Below are positions 33,657-42,695 of a stretch of 64,000 bases of DNA, piece by piece (within the stretch, counting starts at the first letter, position 1; every line of letters begins with the position of its first letter). The notes below the pieces were generated by a model, which saw nothing but the letters and a program-made list of their open reading frames with translations, searched no databases and had not been told where the DNA came from. The stretch is taken from positions 124,001 through 188,000 of the forward strand of contig NZ_FNHZ01000005.1 of NCBI RefSeq assembly GCF_900103815.1. The letters run 5' to 3'. The DNA comes from Lachnospira pectinoschiza. Its GTDB lineage: Bacteria; Bacillota; Clostridia; Lachnospirales; Lachnospiraceae. A program made the position numbers and the translations under genes.

Positions 33657-34850
33657 ATGATAGCAGATTCAATGGTATCTTTAGTTAAGGGTAGCTCTGT
33701 AATTAGAGCAATGTTTGAGGAAGGCAATAGATTGGCAAAGATCTATGGTAGAGAGAATGTTTACGATTTTTCTCTTGGTAATCCTAATGTGCCAGCCCCT
33801 AAGGAAGTTAATGAAGCAATCAAAGAGATTGTTGATAATGAAGAGTCTACATTTGTCCATGGATATATGAGCAATGCAGGTTACGAAGATGTAAGAGAAG
33901 GAATTGCTAGCTCAATTAATAAGAAGTATGATACACATTTTAATGCTTCTAATATAATTATGACAGTTGGTGCAGCAGGGGGTCTTAATTCAATTTTAAA
34001 GACTTTACTTAATCCTGGGGATGAGGTACTTTGCTTTGCTCCATTCTTTAGTGAATATAGAAATTATGTGTCAAACTTTGGAGGAAAACTTGTAGTTGTT
34101 CCTGCTAATACAGTGGATTTTAATCCTAATTTTGAGGAATTTGAAAAGCTAATTAATGCTAAGACTAAGGCTGTAATTATTAATAATCCTAACAATCCAA
34201 CAGGGGTTATTTATAGTGAGGCTACAATTAAGAAACTAGCAGAGATTTTGGAAAATAAGCAAAAGGAACTTGCAACTAGCATTTACCTTATTTCTGACGA
34301 ACCATATAGGGAACTTGCCTATGATGGTATTGAAGTTCCTTACCTAACTAAGTATTATAAGAATACTATTGTTGGTTATTCTTACAGTAAGTCTCTTTCT
34401 CTTCCAGGTGAGAGAATTGGTTATCTTGTTTTACCAGATGAACTTGATGATGCAAATGATATTAAGACAGCCGCAGCAGTTGCCACAAGAATCTTAGGTT
34501 TTGTTAATGCACCATCTCTTCTTCAAAGAGTAATTTTAAAGACTTTAGATGTAGATATTTCTGAGAATATTGCAGTTTATGATAAGAATAGAAAGACACT
34601 TTATGAGGCCTTAACAAAGTATGGTTTTGACTGCGTTAAGCCAGAAGGCGCTTTTTATCTTTTTGTAAAATCCCCAACAGAGGATGAGATGGAATTCTGC
34701 AATGCAGCTAAGAAGCATAACATTTTAATGGTGCCAGCTACAAGCTTTGGCTGTAAGGGTTATGTAAGAATTGCCTACTGCGTAAGCTATGAAACAATAG
34801 TTAATTCTCTTAGCCATTTTGAAGAATTAGCTAAGGAGTTCAATTTATAA
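33657..34850 (+). CDS. Class I/II PLP aminotransferase (aspartate aminotransferase-like)
   Basis: The 397-residue protein has the fold-type I signatures YDFSLGNPNVPAP, IINNPNNPTGVIYS, SDEPYRELAYDG and the PLP lysine segment YSYSKSLSLPGERIGY. This matches clostridial pyridoxal-phosphate-dependent aminotransferases annotated as aspartate aminotransferase. The exact amino donor is uncertain. GGGAGG lies upstream; hisC follows 35 bp later. Confidence 0.85.
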   Translation: MIADSMVSLVKGSSVIRAMFEEGNRLAKIYGRENVYDFSLGNPNVPAPKEVNEAIKEIVDNEESTFVHGYMSNAGYEDVREGIASSINKKYDTHFNASNIIMTVGAAGGLNSILKTLLNPGDEVLCFAPFFSEYRNYVSNFGGKLVVVPANTVDFNPNFEEFEKLINAKTKAVIINNPNNPTGVIYSEATIKKLAEILENKQKELATSIYLISDEPYRELAYDGIEVPYLTKYYKNTIVGYSYSKSLSLPGERIGYLVLPDELDDANDIKTAAAVATRILGFVNAPSLLQRVILKTLDVDISENIAVYDKNRKTLYEALTKYGFDCVKPEGAFYLFVKSPTEDEMEFCNAAKKHNILMVPATSFGCKGYVRIAYCVSYETIVNSLSHFEELAKEFNL

Positions 34851-34885
34851 TTTTTGTAAAAAATTTACCCATAAAGGAGAATTAA

Positions 34886-35938
34886 ATGAAAGTTTGGGAG
34901 TCATATATTAGAAAAGTGGAGCCTTATGTTCCAGGCGAACAGCCAAAGATTAAGAATGTAATTAAGCTTAATACTAATGAGAATCCTTACCCACCTTCAA
35001 AGGCGGTAATGGATGCCTTAACTAAGCTAGACCTTGATAGCTTAAAATTATATCCAGACCCAGAGGTTACAAAGCTAAATGAAGCTATTGCAAACTTCTA
35101 TGGTGTAAGTAAGAATCAGGTATTTACAGGAGTTGGTTCAGATGATGTTATTTCAATGATCTTTATGACATTTTTTAATTCAGATAAGCCAGTCTTATTC
35201 CCTGAAATATCTTATTCTTTCTATAGTGTATGGGCCGACTTACACAAAGTCCCATATGAAACTGTTAGACTTGATGAGGACTTTAACATCTTAGTGGAGG
35301 ATTTTAATAGAGAGAATGGCGGTATCATTTTCCCAAATCCTAATGCTCCAACTTCTAAGTATTTAGAGCTTTCTAGTGTTGAAGAAATCATTAAGAATAA
35401 TCAGGATTCCGTAGTAGTTGTTGATGAAGCCTACATCGATTTTGGTGGTGAATCGGCAATTAAATTTGTGAATAAATACGACAACTTAATTGTTGTGCAG
35501 ACATTTTCAAAATCCAGATCTATGGCTGGAATGCGTATAGGTTATGCTATTGCTAATGAGAAGTTAATTAAGGCTCTTAATGACGTGAAGTTCTCCTTTA
35601 ATTCCTATACAATGAATAGAACAGCTATTGAACTAGGAACTGCGGCTATTAATGATAAGGCTTATTTTGAAGAGTGCTGTAAAAAGATTGTGGCAACTAG
35701 AGAAAGAACTATGAAGGCCTTAAAGGAGCTTGGCTTTAGCTTCCCAGAATCAAAGGCTAATTTTATTTTTGCTAAGCATGAAAATGTTCCTGCAAGTCTT
35801 ATTTTTACAAAACTTAAGGAGAAGAACATTTTCGTAAGATATTTTAATAAGCCAAGAATTGATAACTACTTAAGAATAACAATAGGTACAGATGAGCAGA
35901 TGGATGCTCTAATAAAGGCGTTGAAGGAGATTTTATAA
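34886..35938 (+). CDS. hisC: Histidinol-phosphate aminotransferase
   Basis: The 350-residue protein has VIKLNTNENPYPPS, the tyrosine region VVVDEAYIDFGGES and TFSKSRSMAGMRIGYA with the PLP lysine, all typical of HisC, which makes L-histidinol phosphate. It may also handle aromatic keto acids. No other his gene is nearby. Its TAA overlaps the queH ATG by one base (TAATG). Confidence 0.9.
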   Translation: MKVWESYIRKVEPYVPGEQPKIKNVIKLNTNENPYPPSKAVMDALTKLDLDSLKLYPDPEVTKLNEAIANFYGVSKNQVFTGVGSDDVISMIFMTFFNSDKPVLFPEISYSFYSVWADLHKVPYETVRLDEDFNILVEDFNRENGGIIFPNPNAPTSKYLELSSVEEIIKNNQDSVVVVDEAYIDFGGESAIKFVNKYDNLIVVQTFSKSRSMAGMRIGYAIANEKLIKALNDVKFSFNSYTMNRTAIELGTAAINDKAYFEECCKKIVATRERTMKALKELGFSFPESKANFIFAKHENVPASLIFTKLKEKNIFVRYFNKPRIDNYLRITIGTDEQMDALIKALKEIL

Positions 35939-36573
35939 TGGCTATTCCTTTTAATCAGAGAAATTTTCAAAAGGAACTAGATAAGTTTGTCTTAAAATTA
36001 CAAGAAGAAAAAGAGGTGCCAACAATTTTGTTACACAGTTGTTGTGCGCCCTGTTCAAGTCATTGCATTGAGTATTTATCTCAGTATTTTAGAGTGACAG
36101 TTTTTTACTATAATCCTAATATTTCCTATGAAGAGGAATATAGAAAGAGAGTAGAGGAAGAGAAGCGTTTTATTAAGGAATTCCCTACTAAGTATCCGGT
36201 GGAGTTTATAGAAGGAGACTATGATACCTCTAAGTTTTACGATATGGCTAAGGGATTAGAAAAATGTCCTGAAGGCGGGGAAAGATGCTTTAAGTGTTAT
36301 GAACTTAGACTACGAGAAACAGCTAAATTAGCTAAGGAAAAGGACTTTGACTACTTTACAACTACACTTAGTATAAGTCCTTTAAAATCAAGCCTTAAGC
36401 TTAATGAGATTGGTTTAAAGCTTGAAGAAGAATACGGAATGAAGTATTTATTGTCAGATTTTAAAAAGAAAAATGGTTACAAAAGATCCATTGAATTATC
36501 TAAGGAGTACAATCTTTATAGACAGAATTTCTGTGGTTGTGTCTATTCTAGGGTAGAAAAAAAGGATAGTTAA
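35938..36573 (+). CDS. queH: Epoxyqueuosine reductase QueH
   Basis: The 211-residue protein carries the QueH (DUF208) cysteine pattern: LLHSCCAPCSSH near the start, RCFKCYELRL in the middle and NFCGCVYS at the end, which hold iron-sulfur and iron centres. It converts epoxyqueuosine in tRNA to queuosine, the last step of the pathway, as a non-homologous alternative to QueG. It is translationally coupled to hisC. Other queuosine genes are not in view. Confidence 0.93.
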   Translation: MAIPFNQRNFQKELDKFVLKLQEEKEVPTILLHSCCAPCSSHCIEYLSQYFRVTVFYYNPNISYEEEYRKRVEEEKRFIKEFPTKYPVEFIEGDYDTSKFYDMAKGLEKCPEGGERCFKCYELRLRETAKLAKEKDFDYFTTTLSISPLKSSLKLNEIGLKLEEEYGMKYLLSDFKKKNGYKRSIELSKEYNLYRQNFCGCVYSRVEKKDS

Positions 36574-36575
36574 AC

Positions 36576-36604
36576 TTGAAAAAAAGACGACAAAATGCTA
36601 ATAT
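36576..36604 (+). promoter_or_regulatory. Promoter of the 36635 gene
   Basis: TTGAAA (36576-36581) and TAATAT (36599-36604) are 17 bp apart, starting right after the queH stop. Confidence 0.65.
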
Positions 36605-36634
36605 TTATTATATCAAAATATGGAGGTAATGGTT

Positions 36635-37291
36635 ATGGCTAAGAAGAATGGCTTATTAAAATTTATTGCTGTTACAGGTGCTTGTGTTGCAACTGCAAAG
36701 CTAGTATATGACAAATATAAAGAGACAAAGGACAAGTTTGTAAAGGAAGAAAACGACAGTATTGATGCTGAAATTAGAAAGTACAATGCTATTGCTGAAA
36801 AGAAGATCGTTGAGATTGAGGATGAGGAATTTGTAGGTTGCGAATTAAAGTCAGTTTGCGCTAATACAACTCTTGATTTAGGCTTAGCAGTATTTGAAAA
36901 GGATGTTTACATTAACTTCTCAAGCTATGCAAGTAATGTAACAATCATTTTACCAGAGGGCGTTAATGTTGTTTGTGACGTTGACAGAGTAGCAGCTGGT
37001 GTTAGAAACCTAGTTGAGAACGTTAAGGAAGAGGGTATTCATACAGTTTATATCATTGGTAAGGCTGTAGCTACAAGTCTTGAGGTTATCCCAGTTAACT
37101 TCTATGTAGATGAAGAAGACGAGGATGAATTTGAAGATTTTGATGAGGATGCTATCTTTGCAGATGACGAAGATGCTTTAGTTAAGGTTATTAATAAGGC
37201 AGAGCCTGAAAAGTCAGAGGAAAAGTCTGATGGGAAGTCTGAAGAGAAGAAGGATGAAGATAACCTTATTAACTTAGAAGAGGTAAGATAA
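36635..37291 (+). CDS. Membrane-anchored protein with toastrack-like beta domain
   Basis: The 218-residue protein has one N-terminal hydrophobic segment (LLKFIAVTGACVATAKLVY), a short helix, and a beta domain (VGCELKSVCANTTLDLGLAVFEKDVYINFSSYASNVTIILPEGVNVVCDV) resembling the LiaF/DUF-type toastrack fold, then a very acidic and Lys/Glu-rich tail. The family call is tentative. GGAGG at 36622-36626 fits the ATG at 36635 better than those at 36620 or 36629. The next gene starts 3 bp on. Confidence 0.6.
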   Translation: MAKKNGLLKFIAVTGACVATAKLVYDKYKETKDKFVKEENDSIDAEIRKYNAIAEKKIVEIEDEEFVGCELKSVCANTTLDLGLAVFEKDVYINFSSYASNVTIILPEGVNVVCDVDRVAAGVRNLVENVKEEGIHTVYIIGKAVATSLEVIPVNFYVDEEDEDEFEDFDEDAIFADDEDALVKVINKAEPEKSEEKSDGKSEEKKDEDNLINLEEVR

Positions 37292-37294
37292 ATA

Positions 37295-37978
37295 ATGATA
37301 AAGAATAGGGATAGAATAATTAATTATTTTGATAGCCTACCTGATTCTAGTGTTGTAGCAGTTAATTCTCTTTACGAGGATAAGTTTACTAAGATGAGCC
37401 AAGATGCATTTTTCCGCGCAGTAGAACGTATTGCAAGCGAAGGCATTATAACTCGTCTAAGCAAAGGTCTTTATGTAAAGAAGATTGAAGAGGGTGTTAC
37501 AAAGGAAGATGTATTACTAAATTACTTTTTTGGTGATGAGAATGATAGTGGTATGTTCATTGGTATGCGACTTTATAACAAATATTCTTTAACAACAATA
37601 AAAAGCGATATTATTGAACTCTATTCAAATAAAATTAAAAGTAATGTTAGTAAAATCGACAATCTAATCATAAAGAGACCTTTAGTAGAATTAGATTTTG
37701 ATAATACTAGGGTTATTGAGGCTTTAGAGATTTTACAAAATTATTATGATATACCAGAATTAAATAAGCTTAAATTTGCAAGATATGCTAAGAGTTTTGC
37801 AAGAGGATATAACGACGAGGCAGCAGTTTTAGTGCTTTCTAATATGAAGTACAAAAAGTCTACTATCGCCTTCCTTAAAAAAATCTTAGACATGTATAAG
37901 GTGAAGAATTCTCTGCAGCAATATTTAAGCTACGCTAGCGATTATAAAGTACCAACAGTACAAAAACTAGCAAGATAA
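37295..37978 (+). CDS. AbiEi-like winged-helix regulator without a partner toxin
   Basis: The 227-residue protein has an N-terminal winged helix (IINYFDSLPDSSVVAVNSLYED...FFRAVERIASEGIITRLSKGLYVKK) followed by a longer helical region, a pattern seen in DUF6088/AbiEi antitoxin-type regulators. In type IV toxin-antitoxin systems an AbiEii nucleotidyltransferase gene follows; here a terminator and yfcE follow instead. It is likely cotranscribed with the 36635 membrane protein. Function is unknown. Confidence 0.55.
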   Translation: MIKNRDRIINYFDSLPDSSVVAVNSLYEDKFTKMSQDAFFRAVERIASEGIITRLSKGLYVKKIEEGVTKEDVLLNYFFGDENDSGMFIGMRLYNKYSLTTIKSDIIELYSNKIKSNVSKIDNLIIKRPLVELDFDNTRVIEALEILQNYYDIPELNKLKFARYAKSFARGYNDEAAVLVLSNMKYKKSTIAFLKKILDMYKVKNSLQQYLSYASDYKVPTVQKLAR

Positions 37979-37981
37979 ATT

Positions 37982-38007
37982 AAAGGCAGGCTTAAGTCCT
38001 GCCTTTT
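37982..38007 (+). terminator. Terminator
   Basis: AAAGGCAGG pairs with CCTGCCTTT (9 bp) around CTTAAGT, followed by a short T-run. Confidence 0.85.
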
Positions 38008-38051
38008 AGTTTAGCTAAATTAGACTAGATAAACAATAAAGGAGTGTATTT

Positions 38052-38591
38052 ATGGAAAAGATAATGATAGCTTCAGATATCCACGGTTCTGCTTACTATT
38101 GTAAGAAGATGCTAGATAGATACAAGGAAGAGGGCGCAAAGAGATTAGTATTACTTGGGGACATTTTATATCATGGTCCAAGAAATGATTTGCCAAAGGA
38201 CTATGCACCAAAGGAAGTTATAAGTATGCTCAATCCCTTAAGAAATGAGATTATTTGTATTAGAGGTAACTGTGATACAGAAGTCGACCAGATGGTACTT
38301 GATTTTAATGTTCTTTGTGAACAGGCATTTTTAAGTGTTAATGGACAGGATTTTGTTATGGTTCATGGCCATAAGTTAGATGAAAAGAATATGCCAGCCC
38401 TAAAGGACGGGGATATATTACTTTGCGGTCACACTCATGTGCCAAAGTTTGAAAAAAGAGGCAACTATACTTATGTTAATCCAGGCTCAGTTTCAATTCC
38501 AAAGGAAAATTCAGCCCACAGCTATATCATTTTTGAAGACAAGTTCTACTTTAAGGACTTAGATGGAAATGTATATATGGAGGGCAACTAA
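38052..38591 (+). CDS. yfcE: YfcE/MJ0936-family phosphodiesterase
   Basis: The 179-residue metallophosphoesterase has the metal-site motifs SDIHG near residue 8, LGDILYHGPRN, RGNCDTEVD, VHGHK and GHTHVP in order. E. coli YfcE hydrolyses phosphodiesters in vitro; the natural substrate is not known. AAAGGAG precedes the ATG. Confidence 0.9.
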   Translation: MEKIMIASDIHGSAYYCKKMLDRYKEEGAKRLVLLGDILYHGPRNDLPKDYAPKEVISMLNPLRNEIICIRGNCDTEVDQMVLDFNVLCEQAFLSVNGQDFVMVHGHKLDEKNMPALKDGDILLCGHTHVPKFEKRGNYTYVNPGSVSIPKENSAHSYIIFEDKFYFKDLDGNVYMEGN

Positions 38592-38712
38592 ATATATAAG
38601 GAATTTTTTATTTTTATTTTATTGTATTTATAAAGCTATATGATAGAGTATTATTAGCAAATGAATTTGTGATGATTATTATTAGCTAATGGATTTGGAG
38701 GTACTCTTTTGT

Positions 38713-39117
38713 ATGAATAATTTTAGAAATAAATTTGCAAGCTTTATGTATGGAAGATATGGAATGGATCAGTTTTCTAGATTTACTTCTATTGTATGCA
38801 TGGTATTGCTTGTATTAACCTTATTTATTCATAATAGTGCAGTTTACTTTATCGCAATATTATTATTGATATATACATATTTTAGAGTTTTCTCAAGAAA
38901 TATTTCAAAGAGGTCTAAAGAGAACCAAAGATATCTAAATATATATTATAAGTGTCAGGGTAAATTAAACTACCTAAAGGCTAGAATTAAGGATGGAAAG
39001 ACCCATAGGATTTTTAAATGTCCTAACTGTAATCAGAAGATTAGAGTTCCAAAGGGCAAGGGAAAGATTAGTATTAAATGTCCTAAATGTAGAATTGAAT
39101 TTATAAAAAGAACATAG
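38713..39117 (+). CDS. Membrane protein with C-terminal zinc ribbon
   Basis: The 134-residue protein has two membrane segments (about residues 25-58) and a C-terminal zinc ribbon with two CxxC knuckles (FKCPNCNQKIRVP and IKCPKCRIEF). The function is unknown; it is a common Lachnospiraceae type. GGAGG at about 38697 supports the ATG at 38713. It ends at a terminator. Confidence 0.7.
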   Translation: MNNFRNKFASFMYGRYGMDQFSRFTSIVCMVLLVLTLFIHNSAVYFIAILLLIYTYFRVFSRNISKRSKENQRYLNIYYKCQGKLNYLKARIKDGKTHRIFKCPNCNQKIRVPKGKGKISIKCPKCRIEFIKRT

Positions 39118-39123
39118 TTTATA

Positions 39124-39160
39124 AAAATAAAACCCCCATATAAGAGGGTTTTATTTTTTT
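39124..39160 (+). terminator. Terminator
   Basis: AATAAAACCC pairs with GGGTTTTATT and is followed by TTTTT. Confidence 0.85.
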
Positions 39161-39207
39161 GAATATTTATCTATGATATTAAATAGAAATTTTTACAGAG
39201 GACAGTC

Positions 39208-41313
39208 ATGGGGAAAGTTTTTGAAATTATAGATAAGATAAAAATTTTACAAATTATTAGACAAGCCTTAGTAATGATTATACCAATTTTATTGGTGGGT
39301 TCTTTTGCACTTATATTAGAGACATTGCCAATTCATAGCTATCAAATATTTATAGATGCTTTGCTAGATGGCTTTTTTAGGGAATTATTACAGACCGTTT
39401 ATAATGCAACCTTTGGTATGCTAGCCATATATATGACAATTACACTAGCCTTAAGTATTTCTAATACTGAGAAGGCAGATGGGGTTAAGAATTATAGCCT
39501 AGTATTTATAAGCTTAATAGTGTTTGCTATATTTAGTGGTGGCCTTAACTTTAGAGAATTTGATATAAGTAACTTAGGCGAAGATGGGGTTTTTACAGCA
39601 ATCTTTTTGACGATTATTACGTCATATTTTTACATTTTAATTAATGATAATCTAAAGCATGGTTTTAGATTCTATTCTAGTGGGGCAGATGATACATATA
39701 CTCAGATGCTTTATTCAATGCCGGCTACTATTATAGTATTTATCATTGCTGTACTAATTTATATGATCCTAGTTAAAACAACAGGTATGGAGTCAATTCA
39801 GGAAGTTAATAGAAAAGTATTCCTAAGTCTATTCTTCTTTAGAGGTGGTTCTGTTATTACAAGCTTAGCCTTTTTAATGATTCAATCTATACTTTGGTTT
39901 TTAGGAATTCATGGCTCAAGTGTTATGACTCCTGGAGATTTAAATTTTGATAAGATAAAGAATTTTGACACTTCGGTTATGCTAAGTAATCTGCATTCCT
40001 TTACAACCGTTGAGGTATTTGCAATAATGGGCGGCTGCGGCTCCACTTTATGTTTAGCCCTTGCCATACTAATTTTTGGTAAAAAGAATACATCAAAGAA
40101 ATTAGTTACTTTATCAAGTGTTCCACTAATTTTTAATGTTAATGAATTATTATTATATGGTTTGCCAATTGTGCTAAATCCTGTGTATTTCATACCTTTT
40201 ATGTTAGTGCCAGTGATTAGTTATTTAAATGCAAGTCTAGCCATGGACCTTGGCATTGTGCCAGGACTAATAAGCAATGTTAAGTGGACTACTCCAATTT
40301 TTATAAATGGATTTATGGCCACAGGCTCCATTGCTGGTAGCCTTTTGCAGCTCTTTAACCTTTTTATAGGGGTTGCAATTTATGCGCCTTTCGTGGTTTA
40401 TTCAGAGAAGAGAGCACTAGATCAGGAAGCTAAAAAGATTAATGAGCTTACAAGGTTAGTTAAGGAATCAGAGGAAGAAGGAGTTGAACTAAGTATCCTT
40501 GGGATTAAGGGGGGATACGGAGTTTTAGCTCGTTCCATCGCTGATGAAATTCAATATAAGATTGAAAATGATGATGTTCATTTAAGATACCAACCTCAGT
40601 TTAACAGTAAGGATAAATGTATTGGCGTAGAGTGCCTTTTAAATTGGGAATACTCTAATAATGGTAAGATTTACACGCCTTTAGTTATGGGCTTAACTAA
40701 GGAAATGGGTATGGCAGCTAAATTAGAGAAGGCCATTTTTAAAAGCGCAATTAAGGATATGCCAAAGTTAATAAAGATACTTGGAAAAGATTGCAAGGTT
40801 TCAATTAACCTAACAGGCCAGGCAATCCAAATGGAAGAATTTGAGAGATTTTTAGCTCTAATAGCTAGAGAACATAAGGAATATATTCCTAACATTTTAA
40901 TTGAAATCACAGAGCAGGATAGCCTAAAGATTGACTATGATTTAATCTCAAGATTAGATAGGCTAAAGAAGCTTGGCTACCGCTTTGGTATTGATGATTT
41001 CTCTATGGGCAGTACCTCTCTTAAATATCTAAGATACAATGTTTTTGACCTAGTAAAGATAGACGGGAATTTAAGTCTGGATGTAGTAAAGAATGAAAGA
41101 AGTAGAGAAATAGTAAGTTTTCTTACTAATCTAACAAATCAGTTTAATATTGATATATTAGCCGAATATGTAGAAAATGAAGAGCAGAAATTAATACTTG
41201 AAAGCATCGGTTGCTTAGAATATCAAGGCTATTACTATAGCGAAGCAGTTGATATTGATAGATTAGAAGCTGTTTTAATAGATATAAAAGAAAAAATGGG
41301 AAGTGCAAGTTAG
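39208..41313 (+). CDS. PTS EIIC domain fused to an EAL (c-di-GMP phosphodiesterase) domain
   Basis: This 701-residue protein joins a membrane PTS permease of the lactose/cellobiose EIIC type (residues 1-400; GIHG at 233-236 and the NVNE motif with Glu313) to a cytoplasmic EAL domain (about 450-690). The EAL signature is ECL, but Glu475 and the other catalytic residues are present: Asn534, Glu566, Asp596-Asp597, Lys617, Glu653, Gln673. It should therefore be able to hydrolyse c-di-GMP, perhaps under control of a sugar bound or transported by the EIIC part. No EIIA or EIIB gene is adjacent, so EIIC may act as a sensor. It is monocistronic. Confidence 0.88.
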   Translation: MGKVFEIIDKIKILQIIRQALVMIIPILLVGSFALILETLPIHSYQIFIDALLDGFFRELLQTVYNATFGMLAIYMTITLALSISNTEKADGVKNYSLVFISLIVFAIFSGGLNFREFDISNLGEDGVFTAIFLTIITSYFYILINDNLKHGFRFYSSGADDTYTQMLYSMPATIIVFIIAVLIYMILVKTTGMESIQEVNRKVFLSLFFFRGGSVITSLAFLMIQSILWFLGIHGSSVMTPGDLNFDKIKNFDTSVMLSNLHSFTTVEVFAIMGGCGSTLCLALAILIFGKKNTSKKLVTLSSVPLIFNVNELLLYGLPIVLNPVYFIPFMLVPVISYLNASLAMDLGIVPGLISNVKWTTPIFINGFMATGSIAGSLLQLFNLFIGVAIYAPFVVYSEKRALDQEAKKINELTRLVKESEEEGVELSILGIKGGYGVLARSIADEIQYKIENDDVHLRYQPQFNSKDKCIGVECLLNWEYSNNGKIYTPLVMGLTKEMGMAAKLEKAIFKSAIKDMPKLIKILGKDCKVSINLTGQAIQMEEFERFLALIAREHKEYIPNILIEITEQDSLKIDYDLISRLDRLKKLGYRFGIDDFSMGSTSLKYLRYNVFDLVKIDGNLSLDVVKNERSREIVSFLTNLTNQFNIDILAEYVENEEQKLILESIGCLEYQGYYYSEAVDIDRLEAVLIDIKEKMGSAS

Positions 41314-41332
41314 GGCACTTCCCTTATTTTTG
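41298..41332 (+). terminator. Terminator overlapping the EIIC-EAL stop codon
   Basis: GGGAAGTGC (41298-41306) pairs with GCACTTCCC (41315-41323) and TTATTTTT follows. The stop TAG lies in the loop, so the 5' arm is coding sequence. Confidence 0.85.
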
Positions 41333-41372
41333 TAATTAATTTACCATTTAGATATCTAAATCTTATTCTAAT

Positions 41373-41696
41373 CTACTTTAAGAAATCCTGTCTCATTGGA
41401 TTAAATACGTCTACTAAGATACCTTCTTCAAGACATGTAACACCGTGAAGAGAATTACTTGGCATATAAACACTATCACCCTTATTTACAACCTTAGTCT
41501 CGCCATCGATAGTAAATTCAAAACTACCCTCAGCAATATAAGTAATCTGTAAATGCTCATGTGAGTGAAAATTTCCCTTAGAACCCTTCTCAAAGTGAAT
41601 CTCACACATCATAAGCTCGTCTGAGTAACATAAAATCTTTCTTGTAACGCCTGGTTCGCAATCAGTTGCAATAACATCCTTATTATACTTAAACAT
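41373..41696 (-). CDS. kdgF: KdgF-like cupin (unsaturated uronate processing)
   Basis: The 107-residue single cupin has the metal ligands of KdgF proteins (His44, His46, Gln50 and His84 in HSHEHLQITYIAEG and SLHGV) and the family segments FEFTIDGE, EEGILVDVFNPMRQDFL. KdgF speeds conversion of 4,5-unsaturated galacturonate, the product of pectate lyase and GH105 action, into linear ketouronate. AAAGGAG lies upstream of the ATG. It stands alone, opposite to its neighbours. Confidence 0.85.
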   Translation of the reverse strand: MFKYNKDVIATDCEPGVTRKILCYSDELMMCEIHFEKGSKGNFHSHEHLQITYIAEGSFEFTIDGETKVVNKGDSVYMPSNSLHGVTCLEEGILVDVFNPMRQDFLK

Positions 41697-41817
41697 AAAA
41701 ATAATCTCCTTTAAAATAAGCTTTTATCTAATTTTAGCAAACTTAACTTCTCTATTATCTAGGAAAATAGTACTAGTGTCCGATTTCTTTTTAAAGCTAT
41801 AAATCCCTCCTATTCTT

Positions 41818-41826
41818 TGTTATACT
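41818..41826 (+). promoter_or_regulatory. Extended -10 promoter of the YdcF-like gene
   Basis: TGTTATACT is an extended -10 element; the -35 region is poor. The GAGAGG ribosome site follows 16 bases later. Confidence 0.5.
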
Positions 41827-41852
41827 AGGAATTACAGAATGAGAGGTTTTTT

Positions 41853-42599
41853 ATGGAAAATGTATTTTTAATTGTAGGTCTTCTATCGGCCCTTTACTAT
41901 ATAATCTGCGTTAGTTACGCAGGCTTCAAACTTAGTTTTGTCTTTATGTGGATTATAATTTCTGCTTTTTTCATTGTCCTATATTTACTAAAAAGATTAG
42001 AAAAGTCCGGCAGAATTAAAATTCATAAAATTATAAAAAGAATCTTCTGGTCAGTCTTTACCCTAGGCCTAGCCTTATTTATAGTCCTTGAAGGCCTTAT
42101 TTTATCAGGCTTTGCAAAGATGGATAAGGAGAATAATTACGACTACATTATAGTTTTAGGTTGCCTAGTTAAGGAGGCGGGTCCTTCAAAGGCTCTTAAA
42201 TTACGCCTAGACGCAGCCCTTGAACTAGCCAATATTTATGACTGCCCAATTATAGTATCTGGTGGACAAGGCCCTAATGAGCCTATGACAGAAGCAGATG
42301 CCATGGCAGAATATCTAATTGATAAGGGAGTAAGTGAGGATAGAATCATAAAAGAAGATAGGTCTATTAACACAGATGAGAACCTAGCAAATTCCTATGA
42401 GATAATTAAGGATAGTAAGGCCAAGGTCTTAATTGTATCTACTAACTTCCACATATTTAGAGCTCGCCTAATTGCTAAAAAGACTGGCTTTGAAAATGTA
42501 TATAGCTATCCAGCTAAATCAGATATGATAATACTTCCTAACTTTATGTTAAGGGAAGCTATTGGAATTACTAAGGATTTTATATTGGGCAATTTATAA
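41853..42599 (+). CDS. YdcF/SanA-like membrane protein (DUF218)
   Basis: The 248-residue protein has three N-terminal membrane segments (about residues 3-20, 27-45, 64-88) and a DUF218 domain starting YDYIIVLGCLV with IIVSGGQGPNEPMTEA, EDRSINTDENLANS and VSTNFHIFRARLIAKK. Members of this family are linked to envelope and antibiotic sensitivity, but no reaction is established. Confidence 0.85.
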   Translation: MENVFLIVGLLSALYYIICVSYAGFKLSFVFMWIIISAFFIVLYLLKRLEKSGRIKIHKIIKRIFWSVFTLGLALFIVLEGLILSGFAKMDKENNYDYIIVLGCLVKEAGPSKALKLRLDAALELANIYDCPIIVSGGQGPNEPMTEADAMAEYLIDKGVSEDRIIKEDRSINTDENLANSYEIIKDSKAKVLIVSTNFHIFRARLIAKKTGFENVYSYPAKSDMIILPNFMLREAIGITKDFILGNL

Positions 42600-42619
42600 G
42601 ATTGATATTATTTATGAAA

Positions 42620-42656
42620 AAAACTCTAGCTACTTTTAAAGTAACTAGAGCTTTTT
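42620..42656. terminator. Bidirectional terminator
   Basis: CTCTAG and CTAGAG flank TACTTT/AAAGTA arms with one mismatch; a T-run follows on the plus strand and on the minus strand, for the YdcF-like gene and the convergent patatin gene. Confidence 0.8.
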
Positions 42657-42695
42657 GTTTTTATGTCCCTTAGCAATACATTTTCAAAGCTAGTA

